DNA of 41,141 nucleotides from Firmicutes bacterium CAG:341 (GCA_000434995.1 FR895327.1:62591-103731), one strand, 5' to 3'; positions 34,062-41,141 are shown, counted from the stretch's first letter. Notes: generated from the letters alone by a model not told the origin. Translations and numbers: made by a program.

Positions 34062-34229
34062 ATGTTAGAACTTATTGATACTGAAGAACTATACGAAAAC
34101 GATAATATACTTGTTCTTTTTTCAACTTTCAATAAAAACGGACTTAAAATAAGCACAATTGACCTTGCATATAAAAATAATAATGGTGAAATAATTGAAA
34201 TAAAAACCATAAAAGAACTATACATATAA
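34062..34229 (+). CDS. Short hypothetical protein (55 aa)
   Basis: A 55-aa ORF, MLELIDTEELYEN to IKELYI, with AAAGGATTGG about 7-9 bases before the ATG and a TATAAT-like box at 34028-34033 upstream. It is acidic, with no cysteine, signal peptide or membrane segment, and codons resemble those of the neighbouring genes. I do not recognise it. It faces away from the nuclease gene and towards arsR. The ribosome site and codon use support a real gene; length alone does not. Confidence 0.5.
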   Translation: MLELIDTEELYENDNILVLFSTFNKNGLKISTIDLAYKNNNGEIIEIKTIKELYI

Positions 34230-34257
34230 AATAAGACTGCCAAAAGACAGCCTGATT

Positions 34258-34620
34258 TTAATCGTGTTGATGCTTAATATGTGCCTGTGCAATTTCAATA
34301 ATATCGGTTATATGCTCATCATCAAAACTGTAATAAACCTGCTTTCCGTCACGGCGGGATTTAACAATATTATTTGCTTTGAGTATAGCTAATTGATGCG
34401 ATACAGCCGATTTTGTCATTCCTAATGTGTCTGCCAAAGTGCAGACACAAACTTCCCTGTTATCAAGCGCAAGCACAATTTTGGTTCTTGTAGGGTCACC
34501 CAGCACTTTAAAAAGCGTTGATATTTTATCAATCTGTGAAGCACTTAACATTGTTTCATTTATACTTTCAATAATTTCTTTATCTGTCATATTGCAACTG
34601 CAATTTTCAATTTCAGCCAT
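34258..34620 (-). CDS. ArsR/SmtB family metal-sensing repressor, CadC-like
   Basis: A 120-aa winged-helix repressor. The DNA helix region is TLADTLGMTKSAVSHQLAIL (about 61-80). It carries ligands for both known metal sites: alpha-3N type Cys7, Cys9 and Cys58, Cys60 (EVCVC), as in the Cd/Pb/Zn sensor CadC, and the alpha-5 site D101, H103, H114, H117 (DxH-x10-HxxH), as in SmtB/CzrA. It should leave DNA when Cd, Pb or Zn binds. No efflux ATPase or metallothionein is next to it, so its target must be elsewhere. GAGGTGA precedes the ATG. Confidence 0.93.
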   Translation of the reverse strand: MAEIENCSCNMTDKEIIESINETMLSASQIDKISTLFKVLGDPTRTKIVLALDNREVCVCTLADTLGMTKSAVSHQLAILKANNIVKSRRDGKQVYYSFDDEHITDIIEIAQAHIKHQHD

Positions 34621-34652
34621 AATGTCACCTCATTTAAACTTGACATAAATCT

Positions 34653-34681
34653 ATTATACCTAATTTAATTCAAAAAAGCAA
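34653..34681 (-). promoter_or_regulatory. Predicted arsR promoter
   Basis: Minus-strand TTGCTT (34681-34676), 17-base spacer, TATAAT (34658-34653). The -35 overlaps the stem of the upstream terminator. No clear 12-2-12 operator was seen. Confidence 0.55.
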
Positions 34682-34704
34682 GGATACTGATGCATCCTTG
34701 CTTT
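34675..34704 (-). terminator. Terminator after the pspC region
   Basis: AAAGCAAGGAT (34675-34685) with ATCCTTGCTTT (34694-34704), 8-base loop, T-tract on the minus strand. It ends the dehydratase-pspC transcript, just after the Pro/Thr-rich frame. Confidence 0.75.
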
Positions 34705-34710
34705 AGACTA

Positions 34711-34875
34711 TTATGTAGTTGTATCATTTTGAGTAGTCTGCTGTGCAGCTTGTTGTGGTGATTCCTGTATAGGTTGAATTGACGGCTGTGGTGCCGGGTT
34801 AGGTGTTGGAGTAGGTGTTGGTTCAGGTGTCGGTGTTGAACTACAATGCAATGAAGCATTTGTCAAAATTTGTTG
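34711..34875 (-). pseudogene. Pro/Thr-rich open frame after pspC (possible decayed tail or lipoprotein remnant)
   Basis: An open frame of 54 codons with no plausible strong start. It is in the same reading frame as pspC, separated by its TAA (34894-34896), five codons and a TAG (34876-34878). The translation contains LHCSSTPTPEPTPTPTP and later a Gln/Thr tail ending NDTTT, typical of a surface protein linker. The terminator follows at once. Either an old C-terminal extension of the PspC protein lost through stop codons, or the remains of a lipoprotein gene. Confidence 0.4.
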
Positions 34876-34893
34876 CTATGACCAATATTTATT

Positions 34894-35115
34894 TTATTCT
34901 TTATACTGACCGGTGGTATCAAAAGCATCCGGTTCTTCCGGAATAATGAATGTACAAATAATATAAATCAGTACACCCGGAATGCTTGCAGATATAAGCG
35001 AAACAACAACCCATATCAACCTTACAACAGTAGGGTCAACATTAAAATAAGTTGCAATGCCGCCGCAAACACCGGAAATGAGTTTTTCATTTTTAGAACG
35101 AAAGAGTTTTTTCAT
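34894..35115 (-). CDS. PspC domain membrane protein
   Basis: A 73-aa protein with the PspC domain: KNEKLISGVCGGIATYFNVD, then VVRLIWVVVSLIS, and a second hydrophobic segment ending in IPEEP. PspC proteins act in envelope stress signalling. ATG 35115 has GGAAGTG before it; the ORF could begin at 35130. It follows the 52-aa membrane gene by 17 bases in an operon with the dehydratase, an unusual association. Confidence 0.9.
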   Translation of the reverse strand: MKKLFRSKNEKLISGVCGGIATYFNVDPTVVRLIWVVVSLISASIPGVLIYIICTFIIPEEPDAFDTTGQYKE

Positions 35116-35132
35116 AAATACACTTCCCATTA

Positions 35133-35291
35133 TTACAATCTTTTATCTTTTTTATCAAGGTTATCATAGTGCTTGCCCATTTTGTCATACACAATCCTGA
35201 TAAGTTTCATATCAAGATTGAAAAAGTAGATGGTAAAAGTAAGAGCAAAAAGAGCAAGTATTACAATAAGAATTATCAATAAAACTTTCAT
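35133..35291 (-). CDS. Small single-pass membrane protein (52 aa)
   Basis: A 52-aa protein: MKVLLII followed by a hydrophobic helix to about residue 24, then a charged C-terminus (DMKLIRIVYDKMG, ending KKDKRL). Its ATG shares a base with the activator stop (TAATG), so it is translationally coupled. AAAGGA lies about 11 bases upstream of the ATG. The C-terminal half is amphipathic and basic. Not recognised; could be a small regulator or membrane anchor for neighbours. Confidence 0.7.
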   Translation of the reverse strand: MKVLLIILIVILALFALTFTIYFFNLDMKLIRIVYDKMGKHYDNLDKKDKRL

Positions 35292-36085
35292 TATTGTGCG
35301 AGTCCTTTCTGTCTTGCATATTCGGCAGCACCGAGTGCACCCATAAGCTGAGGGTCAATTGAAAGGTCAACAACTTTAATTTTAAGTACCTTTTCAATAG
35401 CTTTTTTAAGTCCCTCATTTTTAGCGCAACCGCCTGTAAGAGTAATTGAATCTGTTGCACCGGATTTTTTAGCCATAACAAAGCAACGCTTTGCAACTGC
35501 AAGCTGAATACCGGCAGCAATTTCATCCATAGGCTTGCCCTCACCTACAAGTGATATAACTTCACTTTCGGCAAATACGGTACACTGGGCAGTGATAGGA
35601 ATAGTATTTTTAGCCCGGAGTGAAAGTTTACAGAAATCAGGCAAAGACATTTCAAAAGCATTTGCCATAGCTTCAAAAAATCGACCTGTACCGGCAGCGC
35701 ATTTATCATTCATAGCAAAGTTTTTAACTGTACCGTCAGTATCAATAGCAATACCCTTAACATCCTGGCCGCCAATATCAATAATAGCTTTTACTGCCGG
35801 GTTAGTTACATGAACACCCATAGCATGACAGCTGATTTCCGATATATTTTCATCTGCAAAAGGCACTTTATTTCTGCCATATCCTGTACCGATAAGATAC
35901 GATAAATCCTCTGCCGAGTTAATACCGTCAACTTTGCCGATTGCTTCACCGAGTGCAAGCTCGGCACTTTGAACAGGGTTAATTTTACTTCTAACGGTAG
36001 CGTCTGCCACCATTTTTCCGTTTTCATCAAGAATTACACATTTTGCATAGGTTGAACCTACATCGCATCCACCAAAATATTTCAT
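35291..36085 (-). CDS. 2-hydroxyacyl-CoA dehydratase activator (ATPase, HgdC-like)
   Basis: A 264-aa ASKHA-fold ATPase that injects one high-energy electron into the dehydratase. DVGSTYAKC at the N-terminus binds phosphate, IDIGGQDVK is the second motif, and C129 (KCAAGTG) and C168 (AQCTVF) are the cluster ligands that bridge the dimer, 39 residues apart as in HgdC. TGGCAKN is also present. Start ATG 36085 with GGAGTG before it. It lies downstream of its two dehydratase subunits and is oxygen sensitive in characterised members. Confidence 0.95.
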   Translation of the reverse strand: MKYFGGCDVGSTYAKCVILDENGKMVADATVRSKINPVQSAELALGEAIGKVDGINSAEDLSYLIGTGYGRNKVPFADENISEISCHAMGVHVTNPAVKAIIDIGGQDVKGIAIDTDGTVKNFAMNDKCAAGTGRFFEAMANAFEMSLPDFCKLSLRAKNTIPITAQCTVFAESEVISLVGEGKPMDEIAAGIQLAVAKRCFVMAKKSGATDSITLTGGCAKNEGLKKAIEKVLKIKVVDLSIDPQLMGALGAAEYARQKGLAQ

Positions 36086-36099
36086 AAAAAAGTCACTCC

Positions 36100-37641
36100 T
36101 TACCAAGCTAATGTATCATCAAAATCAACAAGTGTAGGGTCAACCGGTTCTTCCTGAAGAACGGTAGTCATATACTTATTGATTTGCTCACGCATATCTC
36201 TTCTTGAAATTGTACGAGGGTCCATAAGGTCCTGTGCAACCCAAATAAAGTTAATATTTCTTTCTCTTGCCTGGTCATCAAAAATGCCGTTAAGGCCATC
36301 CATACCCTTACAAGAAATTTGGTCGTACATAATAACCGTATCGGCATTAAACTCTTCACAAATTCGCCAAAGTTCATCAACTACATTTTGGTAGCCGCCC
36401 TTTGTATGCTTACGCATAGTAGTTCTTTGAAGAGTTTTAGCATAAGTTTCAAGTGATTTTTCCTTATCCTCGGTATCGTACATTATGTATGAAATCATAG
36501 TTTCCATATCCATAACAACATTTACACCCCAGCAATTTTCAAGCCAGTTTGCAAGTGAAGTATAGTAGTTTGCAGGGCAAGACCATACAATAGCTCTGTG
36601 GCGCATTTCTTTTGAACAAGGTGTCTTTTTCTCATAAGCTTTCATCATAATCTTATTAACTTTTTTATCTGTTTTTAAGAAACGCTTATCAAATCCGCCT
36701 GAAAGGTGGAAATAGAATAAACGGTAAAGCCAGAATGTTGCGCCTGTCATTTGCGGATAAGGTGTTTTATTAACATCCCATTTTTGAAGTTCATATTCAA
36801 GCTGCTGATTATACACTTTCATAGCTTCAAAATATGAATTCCAATCAAATTTTTCACCCATTTGCTCTTCAATAAATTTGATACACGATTTTACTTCATC
36901 AACAGCGTATTCCTGCGTTGCTTCCTCTGTATATCTAAGCGGAACATTAACAACATGAGTAGGCATATTAAATCTTCTTTCAAGGAAAGATGAATTCATA
37001 GTTGAACCGTCACACGGCATATTACAAGAAAGAAAGATTTTACCGAACATCGGATAATCATCACAAATTGCAACACCTGCTTCAGCAGACGGAAGCGGGC
37101 AAACATCGGCAGGGACGCCATAACTTTCAGTTGCATCAAGATAAGGCGGAGTAATATGCTGGTCTACCATTGAAGAAAGGAAAATCGGCATAGTTTGAAC
37201 AGGAACACCATACAAATTAGGAAAACCTGCCATAATTTCAAATGAAAACAATTCATCCATACAAACAACTTTATCAGAAAACTTATCATTAGGATGAAAA
37301 TGCTTATCGTGCTTGAAAAGCATATGAATCATATCACATGCATGCTTAACCATAGCATTAAAATGAAGCTGGGTAATACGAAGCTGTGCGCCCCTCAACC
37401 CCTCTGTATGCCTATCAATCCAAGCAGGAACAGTAAGATAGCTGCACATCCATCTGTAACTCCAAAGTCCCTTTACAGTTGAAACTGGAGCTTTAAGCAC
37501 CATAACAATCATATCTTTCCAAGTTATGAGCCAGCGGTAATAGTCATACATGGTATCTTTTAAGCCACGCCATTCCCTATGCTTTAAGATACCGGTTTTA
37601 TCTTTATGAAGTTTACCAAGATTTTTAGGTTGATTAGGCAA
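36100..37641 (-). CDS. 2-hydroxyacyl-CoA dehydratase family subunit (large, 513 aa)
   Basis: A 513-aa dehydratase subunit of the HgdB/FldB family, longer than the usual 370-480. Cysteines in FLSCNMPCDGST and MYDQISCKGMDG are at positions expected for [4Fe-4S] ligands. The start is a TTG at 37641, immediately after the stop of the smaller subunit, with AGGAGGG 7 bases before it. With the 399-aa subunit it should form the catalytic heterodimer that removes water from a 2-hydroxyacyl-CoA via a ketyl radical. Substrate is unknown: there is no CoA-transferase, 2-hydroxyacid dehydrogenase or acyl-CoA dehydrogenase here. Confidence 0.9.
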   Translation of the reverse strand: MPNQPKNLGKLHKDKTGILKHREWRGLKDTMYDYYRWLITWKDMIVMVLKAPVSTVKGLWSYRWMCSYLTVPAWIDRHTEGLRGAQLRITQLHFNAMVKHACDMIHMLFKHDKHFHPNDKFSDKVVCMDELFSFEIMAGFPNLYGVPVQTMPIFLSSMVDQHITPPYLDATESYGVPADVCPLPSAEAGVAICDDYPMFGKIFLSCNMPCDGSTMNSSFLERRFNMPTHVVNVPLRYTEEATQEYAVDEVKSCIKFIEEQMGEKFDWNSYFEAMKVYNQQLEYELQKWDVNKTPYPQMTGATFWLYRLFYFHLSGGFDKRFLKTDKKVNKIMMKAYEKKTPCSKEMRHRAIVWSCPANYYTSLANWLENCWGVNVVMDMETMISYIMYDTEDKEKSLETYAKTLQRTTMRKHTKGGYQNVVDELWRICEEFNADTVIMYDQISCKGMDGLNGIFDDQARERNINFIWVAQDLMDPRTISRRDMREQINKYMTTVLQEEPVDPTLVDFDDTLAW

Positions 37642-38841
37642 CTACTTTCCCTCCTTATCCTTTTGAATTTTTTTAATTTCAAGGCTTTCAACAAAAGCCT
37701 GAACTCTCGTTCTGAGCTGGCCTGAAGCACTTGCTGTATACTGCCTGTCAACAGTTACGGACGGTATACCGTATTCATTAGTCATAATATGTGATGCAAG
37801 CGCACGCTCATATCCCCAATATTCACAGAACTTGATTTGCTCATAAATAACACCATCCGCGTGATACATATTTACCAAATCTCTGACATATTCTTTTCTT
37901 CCGTGAACTTTTTCTTGGCTCATATAACGCGGGCATTGGCAAGTTTTCATATAATGAAGAACTATTTGCCCAAGAAGCGGAGTCCCGTCATCTTTAAGTT
38001 CAATTACTTCTCTGCCCGGAAGTGAGCCGAAACAATATCTGTCAGCAACAACAAGTGCACCTGATTCTTCAATAAGCTTTGTAAAATCCGGGTCATCCAT
38101 TTCAGAACCGACTACCACAACCTTAGCTCTGTAATTTTTCTTTTCATCAGGAACTCTTGTTTTAAGTTCTTCGGCAGTTTCACGAAGCTTATCAATAATT
38201 AAATATTTAGGGCAACAATATGTAACCAAATTTATTACATGGAACTCATATCCTGTAATTCTCGGATTTTCTTCTTTTCTGTATTCGCCTATTTCAGTAA
38301 TAAGTCTGCAAACTTCGTTATGCTCTTCAACAGCCTTTCTGATAGCATCATCACTAATATCAATACCGTAAATTTCGTGAAGTTTATCAAGAACCTTGAT
38401 TTGCATTTGATTGGTATAATGCTTGATTGTATGAGGTTCTATTTTAAAAGGAATATCTGCGATACTCACAAAAAACTTATCGTTTTCAACAAGATTCAAT
38501 AATTTAAAATGCTCATAAGTTCTATTCATTTCAGAGCAGGATTCAGAGCCGATAAGAGCAGAAAGAAAATTATATCCGCCCTCAATTGCACGCTCAAGCA
38601 AAGCTTTTGAATAACCGCATAAATACGAACTTAAATAATAAGTAGCTATATCCATTGAGCCTGTTCTCGGCGCGCGAAGCCTGACGGAAAAGCAGTTATC
38701 AAGATTAAGCAAAACTTCTGGAATATGATAGCAAGTATAAGCAATCGCCTTTTTACCGTCCTTCCTTGCTTGCTGAACAAGGTCATTATTGGCTTCCTGC
38801 AATAAATTTTCAAAATAAATTAAATGTTTTAAATCTTTCAT
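37642..38841 (-). CDS. 2-hydroxyacyl-CoA dehydratase family subunit (399 aa)
   Basis: A 399-aa partner subunit. Expected cluster-ligand cysteines appear in SESCSEMNR (Cys102), TCQCPRY and QIKFCEYWG. The C-terminal third has REVIELKDD and the SVTVDRQYT segment typical of the family. First gene of the five-gene operon. GAGGT precedes the ATG. Whether the pair is a dehydratase, an acyl-CoA reductase or a double-cubane protein with non-CoA substrate cannot be settled from sequence. Confidence 0.9.
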   Translation of the reverse strand: MKDLKHLIYFENLLQEANNDLVQQARKDGKKAIAYTCYHIPEVLLNLDNCFSVRLRAPRTGSMDIATYYLSSYLCGYSKALLERAIEGGYNFLSALIGSESCSEMNRTYEHFKLLNLVENDKFFVSIADIPFKIEPHTIKHYTNQMQIKVLDKLHEIYGIDISDDAIRKAVEEHNEVCRLITEIGEYRKEENPRITGYEFHVINLVTYCCPKYLIIDKLRETAEELKTRVPDEKKNYRAKVVVVGSEMDDPDFTKLIEESGALVVADRYCFGSLPGREVIELKDDGTPLLGQIVLHYMKTCQCPRYMSQEKVHGRKEYVRDLVNMYHADGVIYEQIKFCEYWGYERALASHIMTNEYGIPSVTVDRQYTASASGQLRTRVQAFVESLEIKKIQKDKEGK

Positions 38842-38885
38842 AGCTTACCTCTTCTATAAAAGTATAATTATATATAACTCAAACA

Positions 38886-38914
38886 AGTATACACTTTTTA
38901 TTGTATAAAAACAA
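38886..38914 (-). promoter_or_regulatory. Predicted promoter of the dehydratase operon
   Basis: Minus-strand TTGTTT (38914-38909), 17-base spacer, TATACT (38891-38886), about 38 bases before the ATG. The Rex-type site is about 70 bases further upstream, so a second promoter nearer to it is possible. Confidence 0.45.
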
Positions 38915-38982
38915 TGATTTGTATAATATTTTTCGGTGTTTGACTAAAATTTGTCAATATACACAATTAAAGTGCTTATTTT

Positions 38983-39000
38983 TTGTTAATTATTTAACAA
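38983..39000. promoter_or_regulatory. Rex-type operator
   Basis: TTGTTAATTATTTAACAA is a perfect match to the TTGTTAA-n4-TTAACAA site known for clostridial Rex, the NADH/NAD+ sensing repressor. It lies in the gap between the ppa stop and the dehydratase start, 142-159 bases upstream of the latter. The rex gene is not in the window. Confidence 0.7.
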
Positions 39001-39011
39001 TTGAAAAATAA

Positions 39012-39052
39012 AAAAACAACCGAGAACTACACACCAATGCAGTTATCGGTTG
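39012..39052 (-). terminator. Terminator after inorganic pyrophosphatase
   Basis: CAACCGA (39017-39023) with TCGGTTG (39046-39052) plus partial inner pairing, followed on the minus strand by a TTTTTTT run. It ends the ppa transcript before the Rex-type site. Confidence 0.7.
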
Positions 39053-39065
39053 CTTTATAGAAATA

Positions 39066-39599
39066 TTACATTTGAAAATTCTTAATATAACTGTCAATAC
39101 AGTTTTGAATTATTTCTTCTGCTACCTCTTTTGGTTTAACTTCTGTAACGGAAGTTGTTTTTTCATGTTCAAGGCTCTTATATACTTCAAAGAAGTGCTT
39201 AATTTCGTCAAATCTGTGAGGCGGGAGCTGGTCAATATCGGTATAGCAATTATAGTTAGGATCATTTACCGGAACAGCAATTATTTTTTCATCTTTAGCA
39301 CCGCTGTCTTCCATAATAAGAACACCGATAGGTACACATTCAACAATGGTCATAGGTTGAATTTGCTCACTGCAAAGTACAAGAACATCAAGCGGGTCAT
39401 TATCACTGGCATATGTGCGAGGAATAAAACCGTAGTTTGCCGGATAATGAGTTGAAGTGAAAAGAACACGATCAAGCTTAAGCATACCTGTTTCTTTATC
39501 TAATTCATATTTATTTTTGCCGCCCTTTGAAATTTCGATAACAGCGTAAAATCTATCTTTTTTAATTCTTTTTGGAGAGATATTATGCCAAATGTTCAT
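39066..39599 (-). CDS. ppa: Inorganic pyrophosphatase, family I
   Basis: A 177-aa soluble pyrophosphatase splitting PPi to phosphate and pulling biosynthetic reactions forward. DNDPLD at about 66-71 gives the metal aspartates D66, D68 and D71, as in E. coli; NKYELDKETG and HYPANYGFIP are family motifs. The ORF opens at 39641, but ATG 39599 with AAAGG before it is the family start. A plausible promoter (TTTACT, 17 bases, TAAAAT) lies upstream. Many Clostridia have only family II or membrane enzymes, so a family I enzyme is of some note. Confidence 0.95.
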   Translation of the reverse strand: MNIWHNISPKRIKKDRFYAVIEISKGGKNKYELDKETGMLKLDRVLFTSTHYPANYGFIPRTYASDNDPLDVLVLCSEQIQPMTIVECVPIGVLIMEDSGAKDEKIIAVPVNDPNYNCYTDIDQLPPHRFDEIKHFFEVYKSLEHEKTTSVTEVKPKEVAEEIIQNCIDSYIKNFQM

Positions 39600-39681
39600 A
39601 TTACATTTTCCTTTCGTTATTTGATAATACAATTTTATCATAAGTTAATAAATAAGTAAATATACAAAAAATGAATATTTC

Positions 39682-39710
39682 TTGAAAGTAGAAAGTAATT
39701 GATGTATATT
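39682..39710 (+). promoter_or_regulatory. Predicted fumC promoter
   Basis: TTGAAA (39682-39687), 17-base spacer, TATATT (39705-39710), 29 bases before the ATG. Confidence 0.65.
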
Positions 39711-39739
39711 AGTATAAAACAAACTGGAGGTATACATAT

Positions 39740-41116
39740 ATGGATTATCGTATTGAGCATGATTCAATGGGCGAAGTGAAAGTGCCTAATGATAAATATT
39801 GGGGTGCGCAAACACAGAGAAGCCACCAAAATTTTGAAATAGGCGTCGGAATAGAAACAATGCCGCAAGAAATTATCCACGCATTTGGCATATTAAAGAA
39901 AGCATCAGCTATTGCAAATAACAAATTAAAGCCGGAAAAAATGACTGATGAAAAATTAGATGCAATTTCAAAAGCTTGCGATGAAGTTATCAGCGGAAAA
40001 TTGAGCGACCATTTCCCACTTGTTGTTTGGCAGACAGGTTCAGGTACACAATCAAATATGAATGCAAATGAAGTAATTGCTAACAGAGGCAACGAAATTG
40101 CAGGCAAAAAAATACTTCATCCAAACGACGATATAAATATGAGCCAAAGTTCAAACGATACATTTCCGACAGCAATGAGCATTGCAAGTGTAATAGGACT
40201 TGAAGACAAGGTTATTCCGGCAATTGAAACATTAGTTGAAACTTTCAAAAAACTCGAAAGAGAAAATGAAGGCATAGTAAAAAGCGGAAGAACACATTTG
40301 CAAGATGCAACACCTATCACCTTTTCCCAGGAAATAAGCGGCTGGAGAAGTTCACTTGAAAAGGATAAAAAGCTTATTGAAATTGCTGTAAAAGAACTCA
40401 AAGAATTAGCACTCGGCGGTACAGCGGTAGGAACAGGGCTTAATGCTCCTAAAGGATTTGACGAAGAAGTTGCAAAAGCTGTATCACAAATTACAGGCAA
40501 AGAATTTGTAACAGCACCAAACAAATATCACGCACTAACATCAAAAGATGAAATAGTATTTGCACACGGTGCACTCAAAGCACTTGCGTGTGACCTTATG
40601 AAAATTGCAAATGACATAAGATGGCTTGCAAGCGGTCCGCGTTTAGGTCTTGGTGAAATTACAATACCTGAAAACGAACCGGGCTCATCAATAATGCCGG
40701 GGAAAGTTAACCCAACCCAATGTGAAGCTGTAACAATGGTAGCAGTTCAGGTAATGGGTAATGATGCCGCTATCGGCTTTGCCGCAAGCCAAGGCAATTT
40801 TGAACTTAATGTATTTATGCCTGTAACCATTTATAATTTTATGCAATCTGTGAGATTATTGAGTGAAGTAATGATTAGCTTTAACAAAAACTGCGTCAGC
40901 GGAATTAAAGCAAACAAAGAAAAAATGAACTCAAATCTTCACAACTCTCTTATGCTCGTAACCGCGTTAAATCCATATATAGGATATGAAAATTCAGCCA
41001 AAACTGCAAAGTATGCATATAAAAACAATATTTCTTTAAAAGAAGCATGCGTAAAATTAGGATTTTTAACCGAAGAAAAATTTGATGAAGTTTTTCATCC
41101 GGAAGAAATGGTTTAA
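39740..41116 (+). CDS. fumC: Fumarate hydratase, class II
   Basis: A 458-aa oxygen-stable fumarase interconverting fumarate and malate. VWQTGSGTQSNMNANEV (about 96-112), GRTHLQDA with the catalytic His186, and the signature GSSIMPGKVNPTQ (315-327) are all present. Aspartase is excluded as first choice by the fumarase-type NPTQCEA. TGGAGG precedes the ATG. Transcribed away from ppa. Full length, ending 25 bases before the window edge. Confidence 0.96.
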   Translation: MDYRIEHDSMGEVKVPNDKYWGAQTQRSHQNFEIGVGIETMPQEIIHAFGILKKASAIANNKLKPEKMTDEKLDAISKACDEVISGKLSDHFPLVVWQTGSGTQSNMNANEVIANRGNEIAGKKILHPNDDINMSQSSNDTFPTAMSIASVIGLEDKVIPAIETLVETFKKLERENEGIVKSGRTHLQDATPITFSQEISGWRSSLEKDKKLIEIAVKELKELALGGTAVGTGLNAPKGFDEEVAKAVSQITGKEFVTAPNKYHALTSKDEIVFAHGALKALACDLMKIANDIRWLASGPRLGLGEITIPENEPGSSIMPGKVNPTQCEAVTMVAVQVMGNDAAIGFAASQGNFELNVFMPVTIYNFMQSVRLLSEVMISFNKNCVSGIKANKEKMNSNLHNSLMLVTALNPYIGYENSAKTAKYAYKNNISLKEACVKLGFLTEEKFDEVFHPEEMV

Positions 41117-41141
41117 TAACAAAAATAAAAGGCACAAACCG

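Noticed and set aside
34058..34243. 61-aa minus-strand ORF
   Set aside because: Reverse shadow of the 55-aa plus-strand gene; hydrophobic by composition and without a ribosome site.
34665..34859. 64-aa His-rich minus-strand ORF
   Set aside because: It is out of frame with the Pro/Thr-rich coding-like sequence, has no ribosome site and reads as a shadow of it.
38940..38957. TTGAC-n8-GTCAA dyad upstream of the dehydratase genes
   Set aside because: Short arms in AT-rich DNA and no match to a known operator; not enough to call a site beside the stronger Rex-type palindrome.

Overview
The window looks like chromosomal DNA of a low-GC, spore-forming member of the Clostridia, most like the Ruminococcaceae/Oscillospiraceae. 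The evidence is A+T-rich coding sequence, strong AGGAGG-type ribosome sites with several TTG starts, a complete sigma-K gene, the ctsR-mcsA-mcsB-clpC stress operon, a CIRCE-controlled groESL, and an oxygen-sensitive 2-hydroxyacyl-CoA dehydratase with its [4Fe-4S] activator. The family assignment is an inference; no rRNA, tRNA, CRISPR array, prophage or insertion sequence was seen. Most of the window is core genome in short operons, mainly on the minus strand.

Layout. 1-5.3 kb: an orphan Lys-rich membrane protein, then a minus-strand sulfur/Fe-S operon (nifS-iscU-nadA-mnmA-Nudix). In it the desulfurase and scaffold can supply an Fe-S enzyme of NAD synthesis (NadA) and a tRNA thiolase (MnmA); a strong promoter bracketed by two copies of an inverted repeat precedes it. 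5.3-9.7 kb: an SdpI-like membrane protein, an orphan protein, MATE transporter plus YhhN, sigma-K, and a small coiled-coil protein. 9.7-17.7 kb: an envelope/secretion block with two tandem membrane-anchored parvulin (PPIC) foldases, an O-antigen ligase-family protein, a TetR regulator and a secreted Fn3 protein. 17.8-25.2 kb: protein quality control, with groESL under CIRCE and ctsR-mcsA-mcsB-clpC under a promoter carrying three CtsR boxes. 25.3-29.7 kb: a tightly overlapping housekeeping operon (DUF1858-trmK-Nif3-rqcH-ispD-ispF). 29.8-32.9 kb: DUF4364 facing the ylxM-ffh-rpsP-khpA operon, which has a perfect TTGACA-17-TATAAT promoter. 33-34.7 kb: a lipoprotein nuclease, a 55-aa ORF and a CadC-like ArsR metal sensor. 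34.7-39 kb: a two-subunit 2-hydroxyacyl-CoA dehydratase and its activator, followed by a 52-aa membrane protein and a PspC-domain protein. A perfect Rex-type palindrome lies upstream. 39-41.1 kb: inorganic pyrophosphatase and class II fumarase.

The most interesting signals are the Rex-type site before a dehydratase module that has no CoA-transferase and carries two envelope proteins, the paired operator at the nifS promoter, the three-box CtsR promoter, small genes easily missed by ORF callers, and an in-frame Pro/Thr-rich tail behind two stop codons after pspC. No clearly new defence or mobile system was found.
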